Below, piece by piece: positions 13,725 to 21,805 of a stretch of DNA of 44,350 nt; position 1 is the first letter of the stretch; the number at the start of each line of letters is the position of its first letter. The notes beneath the pieces were generated by a model. The model saw only the letters and a program-made list of their open reading frames with translations, was not told where the DNA came from and ran no database searches. Source of the DNA: a virus; IMG/VR virus record IMGVR_UViG_3300028800_000158, positions 1-44,350 of that record, one strand, 5' to 3'. The translations under genes and the position numbers were made by a program.

Positions 13725-15596
13725 AATGTGCAACGTTTTACTGTTGCCAAGGTTGTTAACGCAATCGTTCCTCAGTTATATAAGGGTCTATTCTACACTG
13801 ACCCGCCAATGGTATTACGTCCGCGTCCGGGCACATCGCAGAACACTATCGATGCCAAGACCGCACTGTTTTCAACTCTATTGGACGAATGTAATTTCAA
13901 AATGGAAACCAAGATAGGGCTTGAGCAAATGGCTCATCTTGGAACCGGTATTTGGAAATGGGGAATCAAATACAAAAAGATCATCACTAGAAAGAGAACG
14001 GCTACAGCTACTAAGCTCGAAGCCGGTCCTGAAGGATACAAAGCGACTGCAATGGTGCCCGAAGACAAGGCACCAATGATTGAAAGAAAGACTAGATACG
14101 CGCCTCGCCCGTACATTGAAAGCCGCTCCATTGATAGAGTCCTTGTGGACCCTCACACAATGTTCGGTGATATTCGTAGAGCAGATTGGGCCATTGACCA
14201 ACGGTTCATGGACTTCTATCAGTTCCAAGAACTGTTCAAAGGCATTGCTGCACTACCCGATGGACACCCTGATAAAAAGGGATGGGTCATTCCTAGTGAA
14301 ACAGAATTGAAAAGCTGGTTTCTACCTCCAACCGATGCTGGTACAGCCGGGGAGTCAACAACTCAACAAGCTGCATATATCAATGGTGTTGTACACCATG
14401 CAGAGGACATCAACATACAAGTTACCCCAGACGTTCTAATGAAGAAATTAGAAGTTTTGGAGTATTGGGATAAGAAGCGCAAAATTATTGTCGTCCAGCG
14501 TAAAAAGAAACTGTACGCTGGTGAAAATCCATTTGGCATTATCCCGTTCCTATCAGCTAATTGGTGGAATAGACCAAGAGCTTTCTATGGAATGGGGTTG
14601 GGCCTGATTGTCGGACAGAATCAGCGTGTAGATCAAGGAACAATCAACGCTATCCTGAAAATCCTGTCGTTTGGTGTGAACCCAATTTACTTGCGTAGAC
14701 GTGACTCGAACACGCCTCCGCAGATGATTCGCACCGGTCTTGGCAGAATTTTGTCGGTAGATGGTGAAATTGATAAGGCTTTTGGCCTCTTGGAATCACC
14801 CAAGGTTCCTTCCGATGTGTGGTCCGCGTTGGCTGAATCCGAGAAAGCTACAGAAAGTAGCTCTGGTGCCGATGCACAACTTGTGCAAGGCTCATCATCA
14901 GGTCCAAGATCATCGATGGGACGCACAGCAACAGGTGCGACTAATCTTGCAGGAGCAAGTGCTACACGTCTTGATGGCCCGCTTGATAATTTTATTGAGC
15001 AGGTATTCAAGCCTTGGCTTTACATCCTAGATATGTTAGTGTTCGAATACTTCTCGGATGCTGAGATTTACACAATTCTTGGCGATGAGTTGGGCAAGGA
15101 CTTTGAACTTGATCTACAATCATTCCACGATGGTGTTGTAGAGTTTGAAACCCTAGCCGGTGCGTCACTATCCGCTAAGAGAATCATGGCGCAATCTATG
15201 ACTCTCATTACTCAACTGTTTGAGACACCCGCGATCCAAGAGCAACTAGCGGACATCAATGAAGAGTATATTGACTTCAAAGAAATCATCAAAATGATGA
15301 TGGAAGCAAGCGAGTGGAAGAACATTCAGGACATTATTAAGCCTTTGACGCCCGCTATGAAGCAGAAGCGTCAAGCGCAATCACAAGCAGCACAGCAGCA
15401 ATCTAAACTTGCTACACAGCAAGCCGTAAGCGCACAGAATGCACAACAGAAGTCTAAGCTACAGGCCGAGTCAATCCAAGGACGTATTCAGGAGCGACTG
15501 GTAGTAGGAGCCGTTCTGAATAGTGCAAAAGGTGAGGCTAACGAAGGCCAACCTGATACATCAGGTTTAGGTGGCTCAGAAGATACAGTTGAATAA
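13725..15596 (+). CDS. Portal protein, exon 2
   Basis: The remaining 623 codons of the portal. It begins NVQRFTVAKVVNAIVPQLYKG and continues with LFYTDPPMVLRPRPG, a segment typical of podovirus-like portals. YIESRSIDRVLVDPHTMFGD and FLSANWWNRPRAFYGMGLG also fit the family. The C-terminus is a long Gln/Ala coiled-coil-like tail (QAQSQAAQQQSKLATQQAVS) that could form the portal barrel. As the ring at one capsid vertex it takes DNA from the terminase. GTG 13728 has no ribosome binding site at a proper distance, consistent with this being an exon and not a separate gene. Confidence 0.88.
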   Translation, partial: NVQRFTVAKVVNAIVPQLYKGLFYTDPPMVLRPRPGTSQNTIDAKTALFSTLLDECNFKMETKIGLEQMAHLGTGIWKWGIKYKKIITRKRTATATKLEAGPEGYKATAMVPEDKAPMIERKTRYAPRPYIESRSIDRVLVDPHTMFGDIRRADWAIDQRFMDFYQFQELFKGIAALPDGHPDKKGWVIPSETELKSWFLPPTDAGTAGESTTQQAAYINGVVHHAEDINIQVTPDVLMKKLEVLEYWDKKRKIIVVQRKKKLYAGENPFGIIPFLSANWWNRPRAFYGMGLGLIVGQNQRVDQGTINAILKILSFGVNPIYLRRRDSNTPPQMIRTGLGRILSVDGEIDKAFGLLESPKVPSDVWSALAESEKATESSSGADAQLVQGSSSGPRSSMGRTATGATNLAGASATRLDGPLDNFIEQVFKPWLYILDMLVFEYFSDAEIYTILGDELGKDFELDLQSFHDGVVEFETLAGASLSAKRIMAQSMTLITQLFETPAIQEQLADINEEYIDFKEIIKMMMEASEWKNIQDIIKPLTPAMKQKRQAQSQAAQQQSKLATQQAVSAQNAQQKSKLQAESIQGRIQERLVVGAVLNSAKGEANEGQPDTSGLGGSEDTVE

Positions 15597-15664
15597 GAAC
15601 GGTTGAGGGGCAGTGCCCGAATCTAATAAAAAGATAAAATTGCCCCAAATTCCATAAGGAGAGT

Positions 15665-16033
15665 ATGGAGAAGCAGGAAAAGCTAGAATTTAATCCCGAA
15701 CTAGAATTGGACCGTGGTGAGGTATCGGCACTAGCCGCTATTGTATCACAACCCGGATTTACCGTGTTACAGAAGATTGGTAAAGCGTGTGTCGATCAAT
15801 TCGTAGTTAAGTGGATAAACCAAGAAAAGCCAGATGATGTCATTCGTGCTCATCATCGTGCAAAAGTTGCTGCACAAGTCTTTACAGCATTGATGCAGCG
15901 TATACAATACGAAGTAGAGACGTACGTACAATCACAACCAAACGACAAGCCTATTGAGGCCGGTATCGGTGTAGACTTAGGTGAAACTACCGATCCAGAC
16001 ACGTTTATGGAAGAGGAGCCATTGACATTATGA
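15665..16033 (+). CDS. Hypothetical protein between portal and scaffold-like gene
   Basis: A 122-residue acidic, mainly helical protein (EVSALAAIVSQPGFTVLQKI, then RAHHRAKVAAQVFTALMQRI), ending in an acidic tail (DPDTFMEEEPLTL). No recognised domain. AAGGAGAGT precedes the ATG, and the stop overlaps the start of the next gene (ATTATGAG, 4-nt overlap). The position suggests a head assembly accessory protein. A GGGGCA/TGCCCC pairing lies in the 68-nt gap before it. Confidence 0.7.
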   Translation: MEKQEKLEFNPELELDRGEVSALAAIVSQPGFTVLQKIGKACVDQFVVKWINQEKPDDVIRAHHRAKVAAQVFTALMQRIQYEVETYVQSQPNDKPIEAGIGVDLGETTDPDTFMEEEPLTL

Positions 16034-16944
16034 GTGATACCCAAGTAGCAACACCAGTCGAACAGACATACACATACCAACCAACAGATGCAGAAAACCG
16101 CCCTATTGGTGGAAAACAGGTAATCAAGTACACCACACAAGAGGAGCTAGTATCCAAGATTCAAGAGCAGAATATTCTCCTGATTCGTAAGCTTCGTGAG
16201 CAGACAAAGAAGGTTCGCCTTGGCATTGAGGAAAGAGAAGACCTTGGAGAGAATCTAGAACATTTTGACGGGCCGGTTGAATTCAAACCACGTGAACTAA
16301 GCGTCGAAGAGAATTACGACATTGCGCGTAGACTGACTGATCCGACAACTTCATCAGCGGCAACCGATGAGTTATTGGAAGCACGTCTCGGCGCTCCATT
16401 GAATGTAATCGGATCAACTCTACAAAAAACACAGCAAGAAGTCATTACATTGCGTGCAAAGTTAGAGGCCAATTCATTCGTAGCTGAGAACCCGGATTAC
16501 TACAGGTGCCCTGAGAACTTTGAAGCTATCACATCATGGATGGTTCGTTATGAACTAGCCCCTGTGAAGGAGAACTTCCAGAAAGCCTACGACACACTAA
16601 AGGCGCAGGGTCTTCTTGTTGAAGGCGCGGCTCCCGTGCAGACAGCACCGGTTGTAGAAACTCCCGTTGTAACGGAGGCTCCAGCCGTAAACAATACGCA
16701 ACCTGCTCAAGTCTCTGTACCCGGCTTAGCTAGCGGATTGACCAACGAGGATGCTTCGAATGTTGGAACACCAGTTCCGCTAGGAAGCGATATTACATAT
16801 GTGCTCAACGGAAACACACTAACCGGTCTCGCTGCCATCGCAGCTATGCCGTCAGAGGAGTACAAATACCGTTTGACACATGACAGAGAGTTCTCAAAGA
16901 AAGTCGATCAATTGGAAGCCGCAGCTAGAAAGCCAAGGGGCTAA
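16030..16944 (+). CDS. Scaffold-like head assembly protein
   Basis: A 304-residue protein. The N-terminal half is charged and helical (EELVSKIQEQNILLIRKLRE, TLQKTQQEVITLRAKLEANS), fit for coiled coils, and is followed by a compact NPDYYRCPENFEAITSWMVR segment. A Val/Pro/Thr-rich linker (PVVETPVVTEAPAV) and a short C-terminal domain close it. Order after the portal and before the major capsid, together with coiled-coil content, is what scaffolding proteins show. I infer the role from this and not from a recognised family. One copy of the 13-bp dispersed motif lies within it. Confidence 0.65.
   Translation: MSDTQVATPVEQTYTYQPTDAENRPIGGKQVIKYTTQEELVSKIQEQNILLIRKLREQTKKVRLGIEEREDLGENLEHFDGPVEFKPRELSVEENYDIARRLTDPTTSSAATDELLEARLGAPLNVIGSTLQKTQQEVITLRAKLEANSFVAENPDYYRCPENFEAITSWMVRYELAPVKENFQKAYDTLKAQGLLVEGAAPVQTAPVVETPVVTEAPAVNNTQPAQVSVPGLASGLTNEDASNVGTPVPLGSDITYVLNGNTLTGLAAIAAMPSEEYKYRLTHDREFSKKVDQLEAAARKPRG
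16686..16698 (+). repeat. Dispersed motif CGTAAACAATACG, copy 2
   Basis: A perfect 13-mer inside the scaffold-like gene (codons for Ala-Val-Asn-Asn-Thr), about 260 bp upstream of the GNAT gene. Shares CGTAAACAATACGCA with the copy at 36967. Confidence 0.7.
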
Positions 16945-16945
16945 A

Positions 16946-17392
16946 ATGGTACGAGACTACAAAGAAGAGGACTTTGCTAGTATCCGATCTATTGACGAAT
17001 TATCTTTTGTTGATCCCGAACCCGAGTGGTTTCTTAAAAAAGCTATCGAGAAGGGTAAGGCATGGGTATTCGAGGAAGATGGTAAGATTCAAGGCTTTCT
17101 TGTCGGCAAGATCAAACACGACTCACCGTATGTCCACAACGTCGCGGTGAAGAAAGAATTTAGAAATAAGGGTATCGCAGCCGCGTTGTTCTCCAAATTT
17201 GAAGAGCATTACGGTGCAGCCCAGAAACCTGAAAACAAGATGTTTTGGCTTCAGGTGAATTGTAACAATCCCGCGCAAAAACTATACTTCGATTTGGGGT
17301 ATAGGATTTGTTCGGTGGATGAGAATTATTACGGCTCTGGCGAACATGCTCTTTGTATGTATAAATCAGCTAGACCGCTTGCATTACGGTAA
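16946..17392 (+). CDS. GNAT family N-acetyltransferase
   Basis: A 148-residue protein with the GNAT core: VHNVAVKKEFRNKGIAAALF carries the beta4 strand and the acetyl-CoA pyrophosphate loop (R-N-K-G-I-A), followed by a helix. NNPAQKLYFDLGYRIC is the conserved C-terminal motif B region. It would transfer an acetyl group from acetyl-CoA to an amine; the substrate is unknown. Located between scaffold-like and capsid genes, it may modify a virion protein, although many phages carry such enzymes without proof of role. ATG 16946 is one base after the previous stop. A longer upstream frame overlaps the scaffold-like gene and is not used. Confidence 0.87.
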   Translation: MVRDYKEEDFASIRSIDELSFVDPEPEWFLKKAIEKGKAWVFEEDGKIQGFLVGKIKHDSPYVHNVAVKKEFRNKGIAAALFSKFEEHYGAAQKPENKMFWLQVNCNNPAQKLYFDLGYRICSVDENYYGSGEHALCMYKSARPLALR

Positions 17393-17620
17393 GGGACTTT
17401 GACCCTAGATAGGCTAGGTAAATCGTTACCGCCATGGCACTCGCAGTCGGATTACTGTAGAACCACCAATTTGCGTGAGGCAACTTCGGTTGAAGTCTTA
17501 ACAGAAGGCATCGAAAGTACAGTCGGATTACTGGCATGACTAGATGACGCATCAAGGACATGGGAAATTATTCTCTGGGAGGAGAAGAGTAGTCTACCAC
17601 TTAAAAGGAAAACTACTAAC
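17393..17620 (+). other. Structured leader of the major capsid gene
   Basis: A 228-nt noncoding stretch. The 14-mer CAGTCGGATTACTG occurs twice (17444-17457 and 17520-17533), each able to fold as CAGT/ACTG with the same six-base loop. Between them is a CAAC-TTCG-GTTG tetraloop hairpin (17481-17492). Upstream are GGTAA-ATCG-TTACC (17417-17430) and an overlapping CCTAG/CTAGG alternative. TTGACC at 17399 could belong to a promoter but no -10 sits at the right distance. The leader probably stabilises or tunes the most abundant late mRNA. Confidence 0.5.
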
Positions 17621-18655
17621 ATGGCCGGTTATAGCCCATCTAGTAATAATCAATCAAATCTGCCTCAGTCAACGGTTCGCTACTACGACAAAAAGTTCCG
17701 TGAGAACCTGAAGGCACAGACACCGTTCGTTGCATGTTCGGAGCGTCTGGACCTACCTATGAAGTCTGGTAATCAATATGAACTTTTCATGTATGTTCCT
17801 TTGGCTGCTAATACAACGCAGACAACTGAAGGTACAGTTGGAAGTGGTATTGCTGTACAGGTTCTAACTACAACTGCAACAATCGGTGAATATGCAGATT
17901 ATGCGAACTTCTCAAGTCTATCTTTGGCTACAGCTATTGATAACACTGTTGAGAATGTAGCACGTGAGCTTGCATATCGTCTGGGCGAGTCCCTAAGCGG
18001 ACTTGTTCGTGCAACTGCTGACGGTGCAAACGCCGTTGACGCAAGCGTACTAACACAGCTTGGTGCAACATCAACCACAGCCTTTACAACCTTGAGCTTG
18101 AGCCAAATCCGTAACTCTGTACAGAGTCTAGCGGGTCGTTCAGTTCGTCCGTTTGACGAGGCTTCAAAGACTTTCTGCGGTGTAATTCACCCGTTCGCTC
18201 TTGGCGACGTTCTTGCTGACAACAGCAACAACGCACCAATCGACATCCTGAAGCACACGCCAGTGGGTCTAGCCCGCATGGAAGATTTAATTTCTGTTGA
18301 TCTGACAGAAATGATTGAACTGCCTTCAACCGGCGTTCGCTTCTTCCAGACAAACCAAGTCACAGCAACTACGAATTATAAGGGCGTAACCGGTCTAACA
18401 GCCCTACGTACTTATATCTTCGGACGTGACGGCATCTTCAGTATTAAGCTAGGTGCTCAAGGCGATACAGGCTTCGGTGACGGAGAGTGGCAGAACATCA
18501 AGTGTAACATCGTGCAAAATGCTGAGCCGACAGTCGCGGACCCCGAAGGGCTAATCCCCGGATGGACAAGCTATCGTGTTCACTTTACCACCAGCCTTGG
18601 ACCGGATACCACAATTAGGATACGCGAAATCGACGCGGCTTCAGCAATCAGCTAA
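17621..18655 (+). CDS. Major capsid protein, N4-gp56 type
   Basis: A 344-residue protein with the opening RYYDKKFRENLKAQTPFVAC and KSGNQYELFMYVPLAANTT, matching the N4-gp56 family of HK97-fold capsid proteins that I recognise. Further features are TTTATIGEYADYANFSSLSL, VCGVIHPFALGDV-like positions (FCGVIHPFALGDV) and a C-terminal GWTSYRVHFTTSLGPDTTI. It is the only family-level capsid candidate, it follows the portal and scaffold-like genes, and a hairpin terminator follows. AAAAGGAAAAC upstream is a fair ribosome binding site. Codon use appears even, as in highly expressed genes. Confidence 0.88.
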   Translation: MAGYSPSSNNQSNLPQSTVRYYDKKFRENLKAQTPFVACSERLDLPMKSGNQYELFMYVPLAANTTQTTEGTVGSGIAVQVLTTTATIGEYADYANFSSLSLATAIDNTVENVARELAYRLGESLSGLVRATADGANAVDASVLTQLGATSTTAFTTLSLSQIRNSVQSLAGRSVRPFDEASKTFCGVIHPFALGDVLADNSNNAPIDILKHTPVGLARMEDLISVDLTEMIELPSTGVRFFQTNQVTATTNYKGVTGLTALRTYIFGRDGIFSIKLGAQGDTGFGDGEWQNIKCNIVQNAEPTVADPEGLIPGWTSYRVHFTTSLGPDTTIRIREIDAASAIS

Positions 18656-18688
18656 TAAAAAGCTAGCGAAGCAAATTCGATTCACTTA

Positions 18689-18715
18689 TAGGGGTGGGTG
18701 CTCTCACCCCTACTT
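18689..18715 (+). terminator. Stem-loop after the capsid gene
   Basis: TAGGGGTG (18689-18696) pairs with CACCCCTA (18705-18712) around an 8-nt loop and is followed by CTTT. The T-run is short, so it may be a partial terminator or a processing and stability hairpin that keeps capsid mRNA above downstream message. Confidence 0.6.
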
Positions 18716-18726
18716 TAAGGAGAAAA

Positions 18727-19239
18727 ATGGGTTTACTAAATCAAGTATTTCAAGGCAATCCTAACATCCTTGGTGTAGTTGCAGCAGGGGGAGCACCAAA
18801 CTTCCCTAACCTTGCAATCGACACCGTAGATGGTACGATTTTTCTGAGTGCAGGTAACGGATGGGTGCCCCTATCGGGTGTAGCTCAGAAGGCTGTAGCT
18901 TCAGCACAGGTAGCGAACAACGCTAACGTGTTGACGTTTACGGCTCCCGTTGCGGGTCTGTACGAAGTTTCACTTTATGGAGTATCAACTAATACCCCAA
19001 CCGCAGCAACACTACCTGCTTTTACAGTAGTATACACCGACGCGGATTCAAACGCAGTAGTAACAGATACATTGGCATCAGTAGGCTCTGTAGGAGCAGC
19101 CGGTGTAGCCAGCCAAGGACGTTTCCTTGTTAATCTTAAAGCCGGTGGAACAGCAGTAGTTGCTACAACTAGTTACAATGCCGGAAGCGGTACGGCGCTT
19201 GCATACACCGCCAAGGCTCGCGTAAGCTATCGCGGCTAA
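18727..19239 (+). CDS. Small fibre or decoration protein
   Basis: A 170-residue protein. Its first 50 residues resemble the protein at 5608 (VFQGNPN, IDTVDGTIFLSAGNGWVPLS). The rest is a beta-rich domain (GLYEVSLYGVSTNTPTAATL, ALAYTAKARVSYRG) like small jelly-roll or C1q/TNF-like tips of phage fibres. It is directly downstream of the capsid gene with a strong AAGGAG. A head decoration or head-fibre role is likely, based on position and composition. Confidence 0.7.
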   Translation: MGLLNQVFQGNPNILGVVAAGGAPNFPNLAIDTVDGTIFLSAGNGWVPLSGVAQKAVASAQVANNANVLTFTAPVAGLYEVSLYGVSTNTPTAATLPAFTVVYTDADSNAVVTDTLASVGSVGAAGVASQGRFLVNLKAGGTAVVATTSYNAGSGTALAYTAKARVSYRG

Positions 19240-19263
19240 TCAAATCTAAGGAGAAAACACAAT

Positions 19264-20898
19264 ATGACTTTTATTAATGGTCAAACAACAGGTTTGGGCG
19301 TTGCCGCGCAGATTTTGGTACCCGGTAATAACGCACCTATCAGCACCAAGAGAGGTTACAACAATGTAACTCTATCTCTATCTGGTGCTGGTGGGTGGCC
19401 TACAACTTTTCAATTACAACCAGTCGTTGCCGATGTAGTGGGCACACCTTATTTACAAGGTGCGACGTTCACACTTTCAGCAGTAGCAGCTTCAACGCCG
19501 GGGTCATTTGCCCTGACAGCCGTAGCAGCATCTGTTGGCGGAACAGCAGCGTACTCCGGTACGTTTTCTAGCGGCGGATCAAATGCCTATGAGGGTTACA
19601 CTGTAACTGTCACCGGCTTCACTGGAGCCGCTGCTGTAAACAACGGTACTTTCCAAATCACAGCATCCAACACAACAACACTGACGCTGAACAATCCTAA
19701 TGCCGTTGCGGTTACCGCAGCCGGTACAGTAGCGTTCCTTCAAGGAACAGCCGTATACACGGGTGTAATCAATGGTGGTGCAGATAATGCATATGCCGGA
19801 CTTACTTTCGGAGTATCTGGATTTACAGCGGGCGTTCACAACGGTACGTTTATCGCTGTAGCTTCAACCAACACAACTATTACACTAGAGAATGCATCTG
19901 CGACAGGAGCAACCCAATCGGCTACTCTTACGTCACAAGAAGTACTTACCCCGGTTGCCAACCAACTAGGTGGTGCTGCAAAGTATGCATTACTAGGGAA
20001 CTCAGGTATCACAAACTCAGGAAGTTCTGTAATTGCTGGTGGAAATATCGGTTCTTCACCTACAGTTTCAATTACTGGTTTTCCTCCCGGTGTGCTAACG
20101 CCTCCTTCCGTAGTTGATAACGGGAACGCAGGACAGGCACAAACTGACCTAGCCGCAGCCATCACCTATTATCAAGGTTTGACACCGACCCTTTCTGGTC
20201 TAAGCACATTAAGCACAGAAGGTAACGGGTCTACCGCATCAACCTTTACTCCGGGTGTGTATGTCGGTGCAGCCGGTTTGACAATGGCTACAGGAATTAT
20301 TCTTGACGCACAAGGCAATCCAAACGCAACATTCGTGTTCGTAGCAGGGTCCACAATCAACCTAGCAAGCGGTCAGACTGTTGCTCTGGTAAATGGCGCA
20401 CAAGCAGCAAACGTAGTATTCGTAGCAGGAAGTTCATTTACAGCAGTAGCTACTTCAACAGTCAACGGAAACATTCTTGCTGTTGCAAGTATTACTCTTG
20501 GCGGTGGAACACTGAATGGTCGCGCACTAGCTAACACAGGTGCCGTGACTATTTCTACTGCTACCGCCGTCACTGCTCCGTTTCAAGCCGTAGACGTATT
20601 CGGAAACGAATTGACTTATGTCGCGTGGCCTTCAAGAACAGTGACCGGTCAGACGTACATTCCTTCTGGTACACCTACAGCGGTTGTTACGGTATCCGCA
20701 ACAGGGCTTCTTACAGCGGTTGCTCGTGGTGCAGTTGAAGTCGAGGTTTCATTCCCGGCCTTCAATAACGCAAGCGGACAAACTGGTGCAGAGCCTTCTG
20801 GAGCGGTGATCCCTAAGAATGTGTACCCAAACAACCCTAATGCGGGTCTACCAATGAACAAGATTTACACCAGTGTAAATGTTGAAGTCGTTGCTTAA
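19264..20898 (+). CDS. Virion protein with DUF3494 ice-binding-like domain
   Basis: A 544-residue protein. Residues ~94-226 hold two tandem repeats (G-TA-Y-G...NAY-G...V-GFT...NGTF...TT-TL-N). Residues ~237-436 match the DUF3494 (ice-binding-like) beta-solenoid: KYALLGNSGITNSGSSVIAG, then TVSITGFPPG, AQTDLAAAITYY, FTPGVYVGAAGLTMATGIIL, NATFVFVAGSTIN, VNGAQAANVVFVAGSS, VNGNILAVASITL and NGRALANTGAVTI. A BIG2-like Ig domain (VVTVSATGLLTAVARGAVEV) closes the protein. No signal peptide is present, so it is probably assembled on the virion and not secreted. DUF3494 proteins are adhesins or antifreeze proteins; here the fold may serve surface binding. Confidence 0.82.
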   Translation: MTFINGQTTGLGVAAQILVPGNNAPISTKRGYNNVTLSLSGAGGWPTTFQLQPVVADVVGTPYLQGATFTLSAVAASTPGSFALTAVAASVGGTAAYSGTFSSGGSNAYEGYTVTVTGFTGAAAVNNGTFQITASNTTTLTLNNPNAVAVTAAGTVAFLQGTAVYTGVINGGADNAYAGLTFGVSGFTAGVHNGTFIAVASTNTTITLENASATGATQSATLTSQEVLTPVANQLGGAAKYALLGNSGITNSGSSVIAGGNIGSSPTVSITGFPPGVLTPPSVVDNGNAGQAQTDLAAAITYYQGLTPTLSGLSTLSTEGNGSTASTFTPGVYVGAAGLTMATGIILDAQGNPNATFVFVAGSTINLASGQTVALVNGAQAANVVFVAGSSFTAVATSTVNGNILAVASITLGGGTLNGRALANTGAVTISTATAVTAPFQAVDVFGNELTYVAWPSRTVTGQTYIPSGTPTAVVTVSATGLLTAVARGAVEVEVSFPAFNNASGQTGAEPSGAVIPKNVYPNNPNAGLPMNKIYTSVNVEVVA

Positions 20899-20921
20899 AC
20901 AACAAAGAACAAAGAACGAAC

Positions 20922-20952
20922 AAAGAGGCTCTTTAATGCTAGGAGCCTCTTT
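20922..20952 (+). terminator. 10-bp hairpin, possible bidirectional terminator
   Basis: AAAGAGGCTC (20922-20931) pairs perfectly with GAGCCTCTTT (20943-20952) with an 11-nt loop. The T's are within the stem (CTTT) and A's flank the left arm, as in short intrinsic terminators. It closes the capsid-fibre unit. Confidence 0.7.
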
Positions 20953-20961
20953 GGGCACCAA

Positions 20962-21123
20962 ATGCGGATAGAGAAACGCGGTAGAGTATATGTATCATTA
21001 CCCCGCGTCGGTTGCGCCGAGGAGCATTAACAAGTCTACTTCGGGGACTATGATACGATAATCGTGAGGCCATCCAAGCTAACGATTGTACGAGAATTAG
21101 ATGTTAAATCAACCTATAAATAA
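20962..21123 (+). pseudogene. Possible small gene interrupted by an in-frame TAA
   Basis: From ATG 20962 the frame reads MRIEKRGRVYVSLPRVGCAE, then TAA at 21028. It then continues without another stop as QVYFGDYDTIIVRPSKLTIV to TAA 21121. The combined 53-residue sequence looks protein-like, but there is no ribosome binding site and it overlaps the next gene by 23 nt. A CGCGGTA/TACCCCGCG pairing also lies in it. It could be a decayed gene or chance. Confidence 0.25.
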
Positions 21124-21271
21124 GCTTGCACCGTTTGAAGTCTTAGACGATAATGGTGTGCCGATCATTCAAGTTGATGAAAGAGGCGTTCTCGTAGACG
21201 TAATCATTTTCCCAGATGGGAGTACACAATCTAGTGCCGCAGTTAGCAGCACCGATAGTGGAACATTCTAA
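21101..21271 (+). CDS. Small fibre-type protein (56 aa)
   Basis: A 56-residue protein: LDDNGVPIIQVDERGVLVDV then IIFPDGSTQSSAAV, ending in DSGTF. The FPDGSTQ pattern is common in phage fibre shafts, and the ending resembles that of the next protein (SVDCGTF). A purine-rich GAGAATTAG lies directly upstream of ATG 21101. It opens a run of three related small fibre-like genes. It is probably a fibre segment or anchoring protein, inferred from motif and context. Confidence 0.6.
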   Translation: MLNQPINKLAPFEVLDDNGVPIIQVDERGVLVDVIIFPDGSTQSSAAVSSTDSGTF

Positions 21272-21283
21272 AGAGGTAGAAAC

Positions 21284-21805
21284 ATGGCACTAAATGTAGC
21301 ATTGCAAGTTTATCGGGGAGTACGGGCGAACCTTGCTGCACTCGCCTCAACAGGAAAGGCAGGAACATTAGCTTGGACTACAGACAGCAATGAACTATTT
21401 GTAGATTCAGGATCAGGCACAGGAATTGGAACAGCATGGTTACCAACGGGTAACAGCATTTCTTACTTTACAGCCGCAAATCAGGCTGCAATGGTCGCAC
21501 TAGCTGCTAAAGTTGGTGACCTAGCAGACCGTACTGATTTAAAGCAAAACTTCATTTTGACAGCGTATCCGGCAAGTACGGTAGGCAATTGGTCGGCTCT
21601 TTCGCCCGATGCAAGTGTTACTGGTATTCAAGGACTTGTTTCAGGTACAGCGCATGAATGGGTCAGTTACATAGATTCATCTGGTGTACAGCATTTGACG
21701 CAACCAGCGTTTGCTGACATTTCCGGCCAACTTTCACAAGCACAGTTGCCAACAACAATTGGTGCAGGGTCGGCACTAACTTCCGTAGATTGTGGTACTT
21801 TCTAA
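21284..21805 (+). CDS. Fibre N-terminal-type protein (173 aa)
   Basis: A 173-residue protein. The first 60 residues (VALQVYRGVRANLAALASTG, LAWTTDSNELFVDSGSGT) follow the LQ-x-x-RG-x-x-AN-L...TD-x-x-LF/Y pattern of phage tail-fibre and tropism-protein N-termini. The next gene has the same pattern, so both likely attach to the same virion site. The C-terminal part is small and polar (ALSPDASVTGIQGLVSGTAH). GAGGTAGAAAC precedes ATG 21284. The stop overlaps the next start (TAATG). Confidence 0.7.
   Translation: MALNVALQVYRGVRANLAALASTGKAGTLAWTTDSNELFVDSGSGTGIGTAWLPTGNSISYFTAANQAAMVALAAKVGDLADRTDLKQNFILTAYPASTVGNWSALSPDASVTGIQGLVSGTAHEWVSYIDSSGVQHLTQPAFADISGQLSQAQLPTTIGAGSALTSVDCGTF

Noticed and set aside
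13726-13917. A short gene from ATG 13726 or a separate portal gene from GTG 13728.
   Set aside because: No ribosome binding site; the frame continues exon 1 after removal of the intron.
20279-20305. TTGACA inside the DUF3494 gene as a promoter.
   Set aside because: The nearest -10-like hexamer is 13 nt away, and the site is in coding sequence without a downstream unit.
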